Origin: Syntrophobacter sp. SbD1
GTDB taxonomy: Bacteria; Desulfobacterota; Syntrophobacteria; Syntrophobacterales; Syntrophobacteraceae
Direction of reading: 5' to 3'
Assembly: GCA_900290365.1 (NCBI GenBank)
Contig: OMOE01000099.1
Span: 1 to 59,433 of the forward strand
Length of the DNA stretch: 59,433 nt
The notes beneath the pieces are model-generated. The model searched no databases and was not told the origin of the DNA. It was given only the letters and a program-made list of their open reading frames with translations. Both the position numbers and the translations under genes were made by a program. Below, in pieces: positions 8,349 through 17,105 of the stretch; position 1 is the stretch's first letter; each line of letters opens with the position of its first letter.

Positions 8349-9119
8349 TTAGTCCGAATCTGTTCGCCGTTTAAGCATTTCGATCTCTTCGGCCAGGATC
8401 GGCACGCCGAGGCTGCATGCGCTAGCGCCCTGGGCAACGCAAACTTTGAGGACCTCCATGATCTCCTCCATTGTTGCACCAAGATTGAGGGCGGCTTCGA
8501 TATGACGCCGGGTGCCGGGCGCATACATATGTGTAAATGACGCGTCGAAGGCGATGCTTAGAAGTTCGATGAACTTGGGGGTCAGTACTCCCCTCTGATA
8601 AATGGCGGCTCCAATGGCGAAGAACTGATCGGTCCACACCGGGTCCAGATCGAAGAACGGGTCCCACGCTGTGTTCCACTGACCGATTGCCCGCATCTGG
8701 TCGCAGAATGGAGTCGGTTTGCCCTTGCCTCGTTGCGTTGGCTTCACTCCCACCGCTTTGGCTTCCTCTATCAGGATCGGGGCTCCCAGACTGCACGAAT
8801 GGATCGCCAGACCGGAGCCCATCTTGATAATTTCGAGAATCTCATCCCGCGTCGCACCCGCATCGAGCGCGGCTCGGATGTGGCTCCGCAGCCCGGCCGC
8901 ATCGAGGTTCGTACAGGCAACATTGACCGCGATGCAGATCAATTCGATTTCCTTGACCGGCAGGATGCCGTTGGTCCAAGGGTTCGTGGCCATCCGCATG
9001 TACTTCTCCGCCCAATCGGGGTCCCACTCGTAGAGTTTATCCAGGGACGAGTCCCAGCGGTCCGTTTCACGCAACCAATCGACCGTCGCCGTCTTGCCCG
9101 CGTTATCCTTGCTTTCCAT
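8349..9119 (-). CDS. Carboxymuconolactone decarboxylase family protein, two CMD domains
   Basis: A 256-residue protein built from two CMD/AhpD-like helical repeats, at about residues 30-120 and 155-245. Each repeat has the family pattern of a helix ending in RSHIRAALDAGATRDEILEII or RRHIEAALNLGATMEEIMEVL, followed by a GAPIL or GVPIL segment. The CxxC pair of AhpD-type peroxidase partners is absent, so redox activity is unlikely. Decarboxylase or isomerase-like chemistry on a ring-cleavage product is possible but unproven. It lies between the ROK kinase and BKACE genes on the same strand with gaps of 160 and 105 bases, so the three may form a catabolic unit. Confidence 0.8.
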   Translation of the reverse strand: MESKDNAGKTATVDWLRETDRWDSSLDKLYEWDPDWAEKYMRMATNPWTNGILPVKEIELICIAVNVACTNLDAAGLRSHIRAALDAGATRDEILEIIKMGSGLAIHSCSLGAPILIEEAKAVGVKPTQRGKGKPTPFCDQMRAIGQWNTAWDPFFDLDPVWTDQFFAIGAAIYQRGVLTPKFIELLSIAFDASFTHMYAPGTRRHIEAALNLGATMEEIMEVLKVCVAQGASACSLGVPILAEEIEMLKRRTDSD

Positions 9120-9224
9120 CTTATGTGCCTCGTGTCTGTTAGGTAGGCAGAGCCCTGCACCCTGATCTGAACGCAGGACCGTGGCGAGCTTTCGTTACTC
9201 AGCCACCTGTTGCGGTGGCGCCAC

Positions 9225-10334
9225 TCAGTAGGCCATCGGATGCGAATCGGACATCACATGGGCGGCGCTCTTCTTCCCGTCGGTCTCCCAAACCATGAAG
9301 CCCTGCTCGCCTTTTTCGCGGTTGGGCGGCAGGCCAAGGTTCCGCAGCGTCTCCTCTACGCTGTCATACCAGACTCCTACTTTCATGATCTTGCGCGCCT
9401 CGTCCGTGGTCGCCACCTTGCGCCCGAATCGCTGTGACAATTCCACGATTGCCTCAACCTGCTGGACCGTTGTTATGCGTTCCCGCTTGCTGTTCCAGAG
9501 GTTGTCTTCGTTGCCGACCCGCACGTGCTGGCCAAGGATAATCGCCATAGGCTGGGCCACGGCATTGATCCGCATGCCGGCCCAGAATGAGGCGATTGCA
9601 CCCTGAGGAGTACGGCGGATGAACTCCATCCAATCGAATGGATTGTGGCCGCAGCCGCCGCCGCCGTAACAGCCGATAGCCATGTTCAATGGGCCCATGT
9701 GAACGCCGTGGCGGATCAACCGTTCCACGATCTCGAGCTGGTGAACGTGTGCAAGCGGAAAGTATGGCTGAATGCCGTTTTTTTTCAGTCGTTTCAGATG
9801 TTCGAGGTAAAAAGCCGGAGCGGCGTCAGTAAACATGCCCGCCCACGCCGCCATCTGCTTGGGGTCCTCAAGATGCGTTCCCTTTACATCATCCGGGGTC
9901 CACATCTGTGTAATGTCCATCATGCAGGTACCGACGGCCACGGTGACGAATTCCGGCTTCGGGCTCAGTTCCGCGAGCATGTGCCGTGTATCGTAGTCCA
10001 GCCACTCGGCCTTTTTGTCCTCGCCCTTGGGTGCGAACGAGATCGAGCCGCCGACCTGGATAATCATGTTCGGCACGGCTTCCCTCACGCGTGCCAGCAA
10101 GTAGTTGAAGTGGTCAAAGTCCGTAGAGAGGTGCCCGGTGGCCGGGTCACGCACGTGGAAGTGCAAGATGGCCGCGCCGGCGTTGTAGCAGTCCACCGCC
10201 GCTTGGACCTGCTCATCCCATGTGACGGAGATATCAGGAGCGTCTCCAGGCAGCCACGACGGCGCGTAGGGAGCAGCCGTGATGATCAGCGGTAGCATGT
10301 TCTCGGGGTACAGCGAGTCGTCAGTGAAGTACAT
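9225..10334 (-). CDS. BKACE family beta-keto acid cleavage enzyme (DUF849)
   Basis: A 369-residue member of the BKACE family, relatives of 3-keto-5-aminohexanoate cleavage enzyme. These condense a beta-keto acid with acetyl-CoA and release acetoacetate and a new CoA ester, using zinc. Diagnostic features are PLIITAAPYA near the N-terminus (residues 15-24), the metal-binding HFHVRD, IIQVGGS, VAVGTCMMD, and the C-terminal VRVGNEDN. AAGGAG sits seven bases before the ATG, which fixes the start. BKACE specificity varies widely, so the substrate cannot be read from this gene; the adjacent CMD-domain protein suggests a ring-cleavage or keto-acid route. Confidence 0.88.
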   Translation of the reverse strand: MYFTDDSLYPENMLPLIITAAPYAPSWLPGDAPDISVTWDEQVQAAVDCYNAGAAILHFHVRDPATGHLSTDFDHFNYLLARVREAVPNMIIQVGGSISFAPKGEDKKAEWLDYDTRHMLAELSPKPEFVTVAVGTCMMDITQMWTPDDVKGTHLEDPKQMAAWAGMFTDAAPAFYLEHLKRLKKNGIQPYFPLAHVHQLEIVERLIRHGVHMGPLNMAIGCYGGGGCGHNPFDWMEFIRRTPQGAIASFWAGMRINAVAQPMAIILGQHVRVGNEDNLWNSKRERITTVQQVEAIVELSQRFGRKVATTDEARKIMKVGVWYDSVEETLRNLGLPPNREKGEQGFMVWETDGKKSAAHVMSDSHPMAY

Positions 10335-10845
10335 TCCAAGTCTCCTTCTTGAGGGTTAGATCAAATGCTTGGCGGTATTTACGGGTTTACATCACGAACA
10401 TCTCGGAGGGGCGTTCTGGTCCATCTCACGCGCAAGTTTATCCAAGAGTCGCCACATTATTCCATGGTGAGATACTAACAGGGAGTGCTTAATGGGCCTC
10501 TAAAGTGGGTCCGGACCATCTCATAACCCTGATGTCCCAAGGTATGGCAACGCTTCAATTATTCGCAAGCTAATTGAATTCAGTCATGTCACACAATGGG
10601 GTGAAATCCCCGTTTGAAGCTGCACGAAGGTGTAATCCGATAGCGGAGAAAGTCCTGTGCAGTCATGCACCAAAAGGAAAAAAGAATAGATGAGATGGAT
10701 GGGCGAAAACCCGCTCTCTTTGAAATTGGAAATCGAAGGGAGACCGGGGTGAGAGACTGGTTTTTACGATTGCGTTTTACTCATTATCGAAGCTGGTTCA
10801 GGGCTTCCAGTTTGATTGGCAGTATTTCAATCCTTTTTCAGCGCC
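10335..10845. other. 510-bp gap with unexplained, possibly structured sequence
   Basis: There is no convincing gene between the BKACE start and the YhaN-like stop. The part at about 10590-10670 (GGGGTGAAATCCCC, CCGATAGCGG, GAGAAAGTCCTG) looks structured and vaguely like group II intron domain I remnants, but I cannot identify domain V or a reverse transcriptase. The BKACE promoter must lie at its left end. Confidence 0.35.
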
Positions 10846-13800
10846 CTACGAGCGCTCTGTCAATTCGCCGTTCAGCCGGTGGAGATGGAAAGAGTCTTCG
10901 CCAAGGGTTCGGCGACAGAGTTCGACGAGGTGATCGTGGTGGGTGAAGAGAAATATCTGGGTACGCTGAGCCAGCGCGGCAAGTTCCGGGAGAATCGCAG
11001 CGGCACGGTCATCGTCGCAGGTGATCAACAAATCATCCAGGATAAGGGGCATCGGCTCATGCTGTTCGAGATAACGATCGAGTGCAGCCAGGCGAAGGGC
11101 GAGGTAGAGTTGATCCCTGGAGCCGTCGCTCATCCCTTCAATCGGGACCGAAGACTGATCGGGACGCAAACCCACCAGGACAGGGGTGTCGTCGGCGTTG
11201 AACTCCGCGCCCAGTCCACCGAACGCACCCCGAGTGATGCGGTGAAAGATCTGGCCCGATTTTTCCAGCAAAGGGCCTTGGTTTTCCTTCCGGAACCGCT
11301 CGATCTGAATTTGCAGGAAATGTGCAGCCAAACGCAGGCGTACAAAGAGTGAGGCATCCTGCTTCAATCGCGCCGCGCAAGACTCGGCCTGCTGCCGGTA
11401 GTCTGCGGCCTCGTCTCCGGCAGCTTCAAGCGCCTGCCTCCGGCCTTTGAGCTCAGACAAGGCGTCGCGCACCTTCTGGAGTTCTGCTTCCTTTTCTTGT
11501 TTCCGGCTCTGGAGCGTGCCCTTCCTCAGGGGAAGCGCCTCTATATCTTCCTCCCTGATGCGGGCGAGGAACTCGTCCACCGTTTTACCACGAGCCAGCC
11601 CTCCCAGAGTGTCACGGAAGGCGGTAATCCGGCTCTGTGCCTGATCCCGTAACTCCAGGTTCGAAAACAGCGGCTCCAGGGCTTCAACCGTTTCAAGCTT
11701 CGCCAGGTGGACCAATTCTTCCAACGCCTGAAGCGCCCGGGCATAGGATGCCTGACTCTCCCCCAGGGAGTTTCCTGCTTCTTCGATTTGCCCTGCCAGT
11801 TGCTCATGGCGCGATTGGGTGTCGCGGGCTTTGACCAGCGTCTTCCACAGATCGATTTCCCGGGCTTCGGTGGTATCTCCTCCGGCGCCAAGGGCGGCCG
11901 ATTTTTCGCTTATTGCCTGTTCGTATTGACGCACAGCGTCTTTAGTTTTCCGAGATTTGGTAGAGACTTCCTCCCATCTATCGAATTTTGCGAGGAGATC
12001 TTTTCGTTCCTGCAAAAGAACCAGGCCGGATTTGGGGGAAATAATCTCCGGCATGCCAACCATCTGACACCGGGCCTCCCATTTTTTGGCCGCAACATCG
12101 GCCGCAGCAGCGAAGCGTGCATTGTTCTGCTCAAGCGATTCCAATTGAGTCTTCAGCCCCTGGAGTTGATTGATCACCTCCATTCTTCGGCCCGATGACT
12201 GTTCTCCCTGCCGGACTCGCCTTATGGCCTCGTCGTAGAGCAACGGAAACTCTTTTCCTGCCGGCTCGCCGAGAGCAGTGGCGAGCTGCATCCCGGCTTC
12301 TTGAACCTGTTTGCATTTCTGCCGGAAGGTTTGCTCGGCAGCTCTTAGTTGACGCAGAAGCTCTTTGAACTCACTCCATGCTTCACGCCATTGCTCCATT
12401 TCCTCCGGCGCTCGCGGCGTAATTCCAATGGGCAGCCACTGCGCTTCCCATGAGTTTTGGCATCGCTTCAACTTGCTCCGGAGTCTCGATATTTTTTCTT
12501 CCGCCTCCTGGTTCTGCTTTTCGGACCTGGTTATCTGAAAGTGTTTTTCCTCAGCCTGGGCCACGGCTTCAGCCTGTTCACGGAGTTGATCCGCTATGCC
12601 GTCCGCCTTGACAATCGTTTGCGGGAAGGCTTCCTCCAACGGCATGCCGGGAACTAATTCTTCCTTGCTCCCGTCGCCTTTCCATTCCGCCAGCACAAGG
12701 CTCCAGCCGCGATCTCGATGCTCTCTGGCTTTGAGGAGTGCCTGCTCAGACGGCAATTCTCCACGACGCTCCATCCGGCCAAGCTCGGCTTGAAGGGACT
12801 CGATCTGCTTTTTCCCTTCAAGTATTTTGGACTCCTCGCTCTCGATATCCCGATTTATGCCGTCCATTTCGTCGCCGATGCGGCGGATCGTCGCTTTGGT
12901 GGGAACCAAAAGGCTTCCCGTCATGTCCAAATCATCGGGAGCGCCGGTCAACTCTCGATGGCGATCCTTTGCTTCGCCGGTAAGCCGTTTGACCTCGGAT
13001 TCGCTCACCGGAAGCGTGCGGTTTGCCTCGATGGCTCCTGCCGCTATGGCCAGGGCATTGCGCAGATTGGTCAAATCAGTTTCCGGTAGAGCCTGCAACT
13101 GCGTTTCCAGGGTTTTGATCTGAGTCTTGAGGTCTTCGGTCTTTTCTATGTTTTTCTCACGTTCATCCAGTACTTTTTGAAGGCCGCCTGCAGCCTCCTC
13201 GCAGGCCAGCCTAACGGCACTGTTTAGCCGCAGTGTTTCGAGTGCAGAGAAGCAGCCGGTCAATTCCAGATTTTGCATGCCCGCCCGCAGAGTCGCTTCA
13301 AGTCCTGCCAATTCGGTTTCCAGGTCGGTCAGGGAATTCTTGCGGTCCAGATAAACGCCCAGGTCCTGGTGCAAACGATCCAGAGCGTCGGCCTCAGCCA
13401 GAAAGGCGGGTGAGGTTTGGCAATCAGCCAGTTGCTCTTCAAGTTTGGCGATCTGAGTGGTCAGGCGGTTTAATTCCGCCCGGGCCTCGCCGGCCGCTTT
13501 CCGGGCAGCGCGCGCCCGCTCGACGAAATCGCTGGACACGTCGGGCATTGAAGGAAGCGCCTCCAGTTTTCGCATCTCCTCAGTTAAACGTCCAACGGTG
13601 GGAAGCGCATCTTCGCAGCGGGTAATCCATTCCACCTCTCGCGTGAGTTCCGATAGCTCAGCCTCCAGCCTTACCTTGGCTTCCTCGGCATCGGCCAGAT
13701 CTTTTTCAATCTTCTCCCATGCTTCAGGGCTCATTATGGCTTCGCGGCTTTCCCGCAGAAAGTCCTTGTATTTTTTAACCGCCGGCCGGATCGATACATT

Positions 13801-14337
13801 GGTTGTCGAACGGCCCTTGAAGAGACTGTCCGATTCTTCCGTCAGCGCCGCCAGCACCTGTTGAACGGGGGTCCCACCCATGCTGGCCGAGAAAAGAGCA
13901 TTACCGATGTCCCCTTTGCCACGCAGCAGTTGTTCTGCTCCGTCGCGAAGTTCCTTTGTTCCCAGGCCAAACATAGCGGAAAAGTATTCCTGTTCGACAC
14001 TGCCCAGAAAAGGGGAAAGTGCATTGTCCGGCAATGGGATGCCCTCTGCGTCCAGCAAGGTGTTTTTATTCCCTTTACGGCGTTGGAACGTGAGTTTTTC
14101 ACCGGCTCGGTTGAGCACCGCGCCCCTGATTCGCAATTCCTTGTAATCGTGCAGGAAATTGTCAACTGATTGGCCGTGGATACCGAAAAGCAGATCGCGG
14201 AAAGCGCGGAGCAGAGAACTTTTGCCCGCTTCGTTGGAGCCATAGATTACCTGGAGATCGCAGTCCCTGGAGGGAAATATGAGATCCAGATTGGTGAAAG
14301 GTCCGAAAGCCGGAATGTGTAACCGTTCAAATCTCAC
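10846..14337 (-). CDS. SbcC/YhaN-like AAA ATPase, DNA repair nuclease partner
   Basis: A 1163-residue SMC-like ATPase. The N-terminus MRFERLHIPAFGPFTNLDL is the YhaN/SbcC opening, and Walker A is GSNEAGKSS near residue 35. About 800 residues of coiled coil with many EL/ER heptads follow. The C-terminal half-ATPase carries the MSDGSRDQLYLALRLA signature, Walker B LILDDLLITCDDDR and the TQIFLFTHHDH switch. The coiled coil lacks an obvious CxxC zinc hook, as in YhaN relatives. The start is GTG, overlapping the upstream nuclease stop by four bases (GTGA), so the two subunits are translationally coupled. They should form a complex that processes DNA ends or hairpins. Confidence 0.88.
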   Translation of the reverse strand: MRFERLHIPAFGPFTNLDLIFPSRDCDLQVIYGSNEAGKSSLLRAFRDLLFGIHGQSVDNFLHDYKELRIRGAVLNRAGEKLTFQRRKGNKNTLLDAEGIPLPDNALSPFLGSVEQEYFSAMFGLGTKELRDGAEQLLRGKGDIGNALFSASMGGTPVQQVLAALTEESDSLFKGRSTTNVSIRPAVKKYKDFLRESREAIMSPEAWEKIEKDLADAEEAKVRLEAELSELTREVEWITRCEDALPTVGRLTEEMRKLEALPSMPDVSSDFVERARAARKAAGEARAELNRLTTQIAKLEEQLADCQTSPAFLAEADALDRLHQDLGVYLDRKNSLTDLETELAGLEATLRAGMQNLELTGCFSALETLRLNSAVRLACEEAAGGLQKVLDEREKNIEKTEDLKTQIKTLETQLQALPETDLTNLRNALAIAAGAIEANRTLPVSESEVKRLTGEAKDRHRELTGAPDDLDMTGSLLVPTKATIRRIGDEMDGINRDIESEESKILEGKKQIESLQAELGRMERRGELPSEQALLKAREHRDRGWSLVLAEWKGDGSKEELVPGMPLEEAFPQTIVKADGIADQLREQAEAVAQAEEKHFQITRSEKQNQEAEEKISRLRSKLKRCQNSWEAQWLPIGITPRAPEEMEQWREAWSEFKELLRQLRAAEQTFRQKCKQVQEAGMQLATALGEPAGKEFPLLYDEAIRRVRQGEQSSGRRMEVINQLQGLKTQLESLEQNNARFAAAADVAAKKWEARCQMVGMPEIISPKSGLVLLQERKDLLAKFDRWEEVSTKSRKTKDAVRQYEQAISEKSAALGAGGDTTEAREIDLWKTLVKARDTQSRHEQLAGQIEEAGNSLGESQASYARALQALEELVHLAKLETVEALEPLFSNLELRDQAQSRITAFRDTLGGLARGKTVDEFLARIREEDIEALPLRKGTLQSRKQEKEAELQKVRDALSELKGRRQALEAAGDEAADYRQQAESCAARLKQDASLFVRLRLAAHFLQIQIERFRKENQGPLLEKSGQIFHRITRGAFGGLGAEFNADDTPVLVGLRPDQSSVPIEGMSDGSRDQLYLALRLAALDRYLEQHEPMPLILDDLLITCDDDRAAAILPELAALAQRTQIFLFTHHDHLVELCRRTLGEDSFHLHRLNGELTERS

Positions 14338-15590
14338 GGCGCCTGGCCTCCCTTCGTTCCCAGGGCGTCCAGAATGATGGCTCGCACATCCTCCATCAGC
14401 GTCGCGCGCCGGTTTTCGCTCCAGTCGGATTCAATTTCGCTTCGGACTTCGGGAGGCAGAACATCGAGCATCTCCTCAATCTCGCCAGGAAGATTCCCAT
14501 GTTCCACACTGGCCTGTTCCAGGGTCTCCAGAACGATTTTGGTCAGGGCATCCCGCTCCGCAAGTTGTGCCAGGTTATACACCGGAGACGTTGAAACCTT
14601 GATTCGTTCAATCCAGATGGCCTCCTCGCCCTGATCCTGGGCACGGCCCAGTAATTCGGCGCGCCAGCGGTGAGGTTCACGGTGAAGCGAACCATGCAGA
14701 GGTGTGGCCCCGGTGAACACAACCCTGGCGGCGACCAAGCGGCCCTCCGCTTCATTTATAGCGCCGGCCATCGCTTTGGTGACTCGGCTGAGCGCCTCTG
14801 ATTCTTCCGTAACCCCGGCGAGATCGATGGCGAGCACCTGCCACCGCACGACATCCAGGTCGCGCCACTCCGCAGTCTCCACATCCAGGCAATCATTCAC
14901 CGTCACCAACCGGCAACCGCGCGGACCTGTCTCCCGGACGTCACGTCCCTGGCAGTTCCCTGCGAACACAATCCAGGGATCACGGCAGATCACCTCGGGT
15001 TGGTGAACATGACCGAGGGCCCAGTAGCCATAGCCTTTCTGTCGTAGATCTTTTTCCAGGCACGGGGCGTAGGTGTCGTGGCCGGGCCGCCCGGTCAGGC
15101 TGGTGTGCAGGAGCCCCAGGTTGAACTTGCCCGCCACGGCTGCGGGGTAATCCACCACCAGGTTCTCGGGTACCGCCCGGTGCGGGAATCCGCGTCCGTG
15201 AATCACCGCTGGATGTCCGGCCACTTCCTTAGACTCCGCCGTCCGGGTGGAAAAGACGTGCACATTGTCCGGCAGGCTCAGTTTTTTGGTAATCACCGAG
15301 GCCGCGTCATGGTTGCCCGCAATTAGGTAAACCGGAATGCCCCTGTCGCGCAGTCGAACCATCTGCCCCCGGAAAAAAAGGCCGGTGCCGTAGTTTCTCC
15401 AGTCTGCGTCATAGAGGTCACCGGCAATGACCAGAAAATCGACGTTCTCGTCTATAGCCAGTTGGATCAGGTTTTCGAAAGCCCGGCGCGTTGCGCCGCG
15501 AAGGAGATCGACGGGCGCCCCGTCATGCTGCTCGAGACCTTTAAGAGGGCTGTCGATGTGAGAGTCGGCGGCGTGGATGAAACGTATCAT
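14334..15590 (-). CDS. SbcD/YhaO-like DNA repair exonuclease
   Basis: A 418-residue calcineurin-type metallophosphoesterase of the SbcD/Mre11/YhaO group. The metal-binding motifs are in order: FIHAADSHID (D-x-H), VIAGDLYD (GDxxD), IAGNHDAAS (GNHD), ALGHVHQPE (GHxH). A C-terminal part of ~180 residues caps the enzyme and would bind the ATPase. It starts three bases after the MaoC stop and overlaps the ATPase start, so MaoC, nuclease and ATPase form one coupled reverse-strand unit. Expected role: manganese-dependent trimming of damaged or blocked DNA ends. Choosing between SbcD and YhaO rests on the YhaN-like partner. Confidence 0.9.
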   Translation of the reverse strand: MIRFIHAADSHIDSPLKGLEQHDGAPVDLLRGATRRAFENLIQLAIDENVDFLVIAGDLYDADWRNYGTGLFFRGQMVRLRDRGIPVYLIAGNHDAASVITKKLSLPDNVHVFSTRTAESKEVAGHPAVIHGRGFPHRAVPENLVVDYPAAVAGKFNLGLLHTSLTGRPGHDTYAPCLEKDLRQKGYGYWALGHVHQPEVICRDPWIVFAGNCQGRDVRETGPRGCRLVTVNDCLDVETAEWRDLDVVRWQVLAIDLAGVTEESEALSRVTKAMAGAINEAEGRLVAARVVFTGATPLHGSLHREPHRWRAELLGRAQDQGEEAIWIERIKVSTSPVYNLAQLAERDALTKIVLETLEQASVEHGNLPGEIEEMLDVLPPEVRSEIESDWSENRRATLMEDVRAIILDALGTKGGQAP

Positions 15591-15593
15591 GGC

Positions 15594-16073
15594 CTATTTG
15601 ATCTCGCGACACATCAGCAGGTTGAGCGCCTTCATTGTCATTACCACTTTGCCATGCTGATTAAGGGTCTCGCAATAAGAGTGAAGGATACCTCGATCGG
15701 GTTTTGAACGCGACCGCCTTGCCTCGGTAACTGTTACTCGAACCGATAGCGTGTCGCCAGGCCGTACTGGCTCGATCCAACGGAGCTGATCCAGTCCGGG
15801 CGATCCCAGGCTGGATACATGGGAAAGATAATGATCCACAAAAAGTCGCATCATAAGGCTGGCTGTGTGCCAACCGCTGGCTATCAAGCCGCCGTAGACC
15901 GATTTTTTTGCAGCTTCCGGGTCCGTATGAAAAGGCTGTGGATCGAAGCGGTTGGCGAATGAGATGATCTCCGCCTCCTCAACGGTAATGGGGCCGAACT
16001 CGTGAACTACTCCGGGGATATAATCCTCGAAATAGCGCTGATCGATCGGGGTGGTGAATGTGTCCCGCTCCAT
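15594..16073 (-). CDS. MaoC-like dehydratase/hydratase
   Basis: A 159-residue hot-dog fold protein of the MaoC group, acting on enoyl-CoA/3-hydroxyacyl-CoA type substrates. The hydratase-2 catalytic region is visible as [34 protein letters not shown], with the Asp and His of the active site, then [21 protein letters not shown] chose the ATG at 16073 because AGGGAG lies four bases upstream; a longer frame from 16109 has no ribosome site. It is first in a coupled unit with the nuclease and its ATPase, an unusual partnership with no obvious functional link. It probably serves acyl-CoA metabolism, which is well represented in this genome. Confidence 0.85.
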   Translation of the reverse strand: MERDTFTTPIDQRYFEDYIPGVVHEFGPITVEEAEIISFANRFDPQPFHTDPEAAKKSVYGGLIASGWHTASLMMRLFVDHYLSHVSSLGSPGLDQLRWIEPVRPGDTLSVRVTVTEARRSRSKPDRGILHSYCETLNQHGKVVMTMKALNLLMCREIK

Positions 16074-16183
16074 AACACTCCCTTCTATAAATACATTGCT
16101 GTTTAGCATTTCAGCTCCCCGACTCTCAAGACCGGAGGGCCGAAAAAGGATTTTTGCCGGTTATACTAATTTGCGTTAAAGAG

Positions 16184-16280
16184 TGGGCGGGGATAAACCC
16201 CGCCCCTACGGAACAGTCACGCGGTGCTTTTGTAGGGGAGGGCTTTATGCCCTCCCGAAGCACCCGACTTGAACGCAATT
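16184..16280 (+). repeat. Double-hairpin dispersed repeat, copy B
   Basis: The most regular copy of the ~95-bp element. Hairpin 1 is at 16185-16205 (GGGCGGGG, loop ATAAA, CCCCGCCC), an eight-pair perfect stem. Hairpin 2 is at 16236-16256 (GGGAGGGC, loop TTTAT, GCCCTCCC), also perfect. Between them lie CTACGG and CAGTCACGCGG; the element ends in ACTTGAACGCAA. It occupies the gap between the MaoC and VapC genes and matches 33050-33140 directly and 1113-1206 inverted. Confidence 0.8.
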
Positions 16281-16285
16281 CCGTA

Positions 16286-16684
16286 TCAGGGGCTCCAATA
16301 TGCCGTTTTGACGTCCGTTTGAGAGAAAGCATTGCCCTTGAAAAGAAGCGGTTCACCGGCACATTTTGCCAAGGCATAAGAACAGCAGGCGCCGATGTTG
16401 AGCCCCGCGGGGTGGCGTCCCTTTCCGTACTCTCTCCAGGCAGACCGTGCAATTTCGAATTGTTCGAGTGTCACCGGCACAATTTCGATCTTTGCCTGAT
16501 GAAGGAGAAGGTCAAACTCACGTCCGGCAGACTCGCCCTTTTTCGCCTCCATGACAATCCCGGCCTCAAGGGCTGTAAATGCACCCATGAGTCTTGTGGG
16601 ATCGCCTGCTATTGCCAGGGCAAATGATTTCGCTTCGGGTTCTCCCAAAAGAATCGCGATCACGGCGGAAGTGTCAATGACCAT
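16286..16684 (-). CDS. vapC: VapC-like PIN-domain toxin with missing catalytic acids
   Basis: A 132-residue PIN-domain protein of the VapC group, normally a magnesium-dependent ribonuclease. The first two acids are present: D4 in MVIDTSAVIAILLGEPE and E40 in GAFTALEAGIV. The usual LNFGDC motif reads LNIGACC here, putting alanine 99 where the third catalytic aspartate belongs. The usual KGDDF motif reads KGNAF, removing both aspartates at 118-119. The fold and length are otherwise normal. It overlaps the antitoxin stop by one base (TAATG), the usual vapBC arrangement. The protein may fold and bind VapB but be catalytically weak or dead. The missing residues are seen directly; the consensus is from family knowledge. 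Confidence 0.85.
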   Translation of the reverse strand: MVIDTSAVIAILLGEPEAKSFALAIAGDPTRLMGAFTALEAGIVMEAKKGESAGREFDLLLHQAKIEIVPVTLEQFEIARSAWREYGKGRHPAGLNIGACCSYALAKCAGEPLLFKGNAFSQTDVKTAYWSP

Positions 16685-16938
16685 TATTGCGGGAGCCCCC
16701 TGTCATCATAGCCCAGGATCTCATCCGGAGTGCGTCGGTCCTTTTCGGGCAACGCCCGGCAGCGAAGGGATATCTTCATGATCTCCTCAGCCACATCTGT
16801 AGCCGTTCGGCGTCCGTTGAGGCGTTCAAGCCGCTCCTCCAGCGCATGGATGATCGCCTGGGTAAGGCTTTCTCCACTTTCGGCCGCAACTTGGCGGGCA
16901 AGCTTTTCGGCACGTGGATTTCTGATACTGAGCGCCAT
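16684..16938 (-). CDS. vapB: VapB-type antitoxin (PSK/Rv0623-like)
   Basis: An 84-residue antitoxin of the Rv0623/PSK transcription-factor type. The N-terminal 45 residues (MALSIRNPRAEKLARQVAAESGESLTQAI and the following ALEERLERL) form the DNA-binding ribbon-helix-helix. The C-terminal half (IMKISLRCRALPEKDRRTPDEILGYDDRGLP) is the toxin-wrapping tail that inserts into the VapC active site. AGGAGG lies seven bases before the ATG. The AT-rich DNA just upstream (16950-16995) should hold the autoregulated promoter. The tail is well kept although its toxin lacks catalytic acids. Confidence 0.9.
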   Translation of the reverse strand: MALSIRNPRAEKLARQVAAESGESLTQAIIHALEERLERLNGRRTATDVAEEIMKISLRCRALPEKDRRTPDEILGYDDRGLPQ

Positions 16939-17054
16939 GGCGTCCTCCTATGTGCGTATTGAAAATATGCTAAAGTATATACACGGAATAATCAAGTTGT
17001 TTTGCTGACTTAATATTGTTATGTAAGCGCTGTATTTTGAGGATTGAACTTTAG

Positions 17055-17095
17055 CCGCAGGGAATTCCTGTGGTTTTTTATTTTTCCACAGGGAG
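17055..17095 (+). promoter_or_regulatory. Terminator/anti-terminator switch before the ABC-F gene
   Basis: Two mutually exclusive hairpins can form. CCGCAGG (17055-17061) pairs with CCTGTGG (17067-17073) and is followed by six T's, a compact intrinsic terminator. The same CCTGTGG can instead pair perfectly with CCACAGG (17086-17092), which overlaps the GGGAG ribosome site at 17091-17095. A start-stop codon pair (ATGTAA) lies at 17021-17026. Leaders of antibiotic-resistance ABC-F genes often use ribosome-sensing attenuators, so a similar control is plausible here; this is inference from pairing alone. Confidence 0.5.
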
Positions 17096-17105
17096 TCAAT
17101 AAAGC

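Noticed and set aside
10590..10680. Possible group II intron or riboswitch fragment (GGGGTGAAATCCCC, CCGATAGCGG, GAGAAAGTCC)
   Set aside because: No domain V, reverse transcriptase or known riboswitch core could be found, so it is not called.
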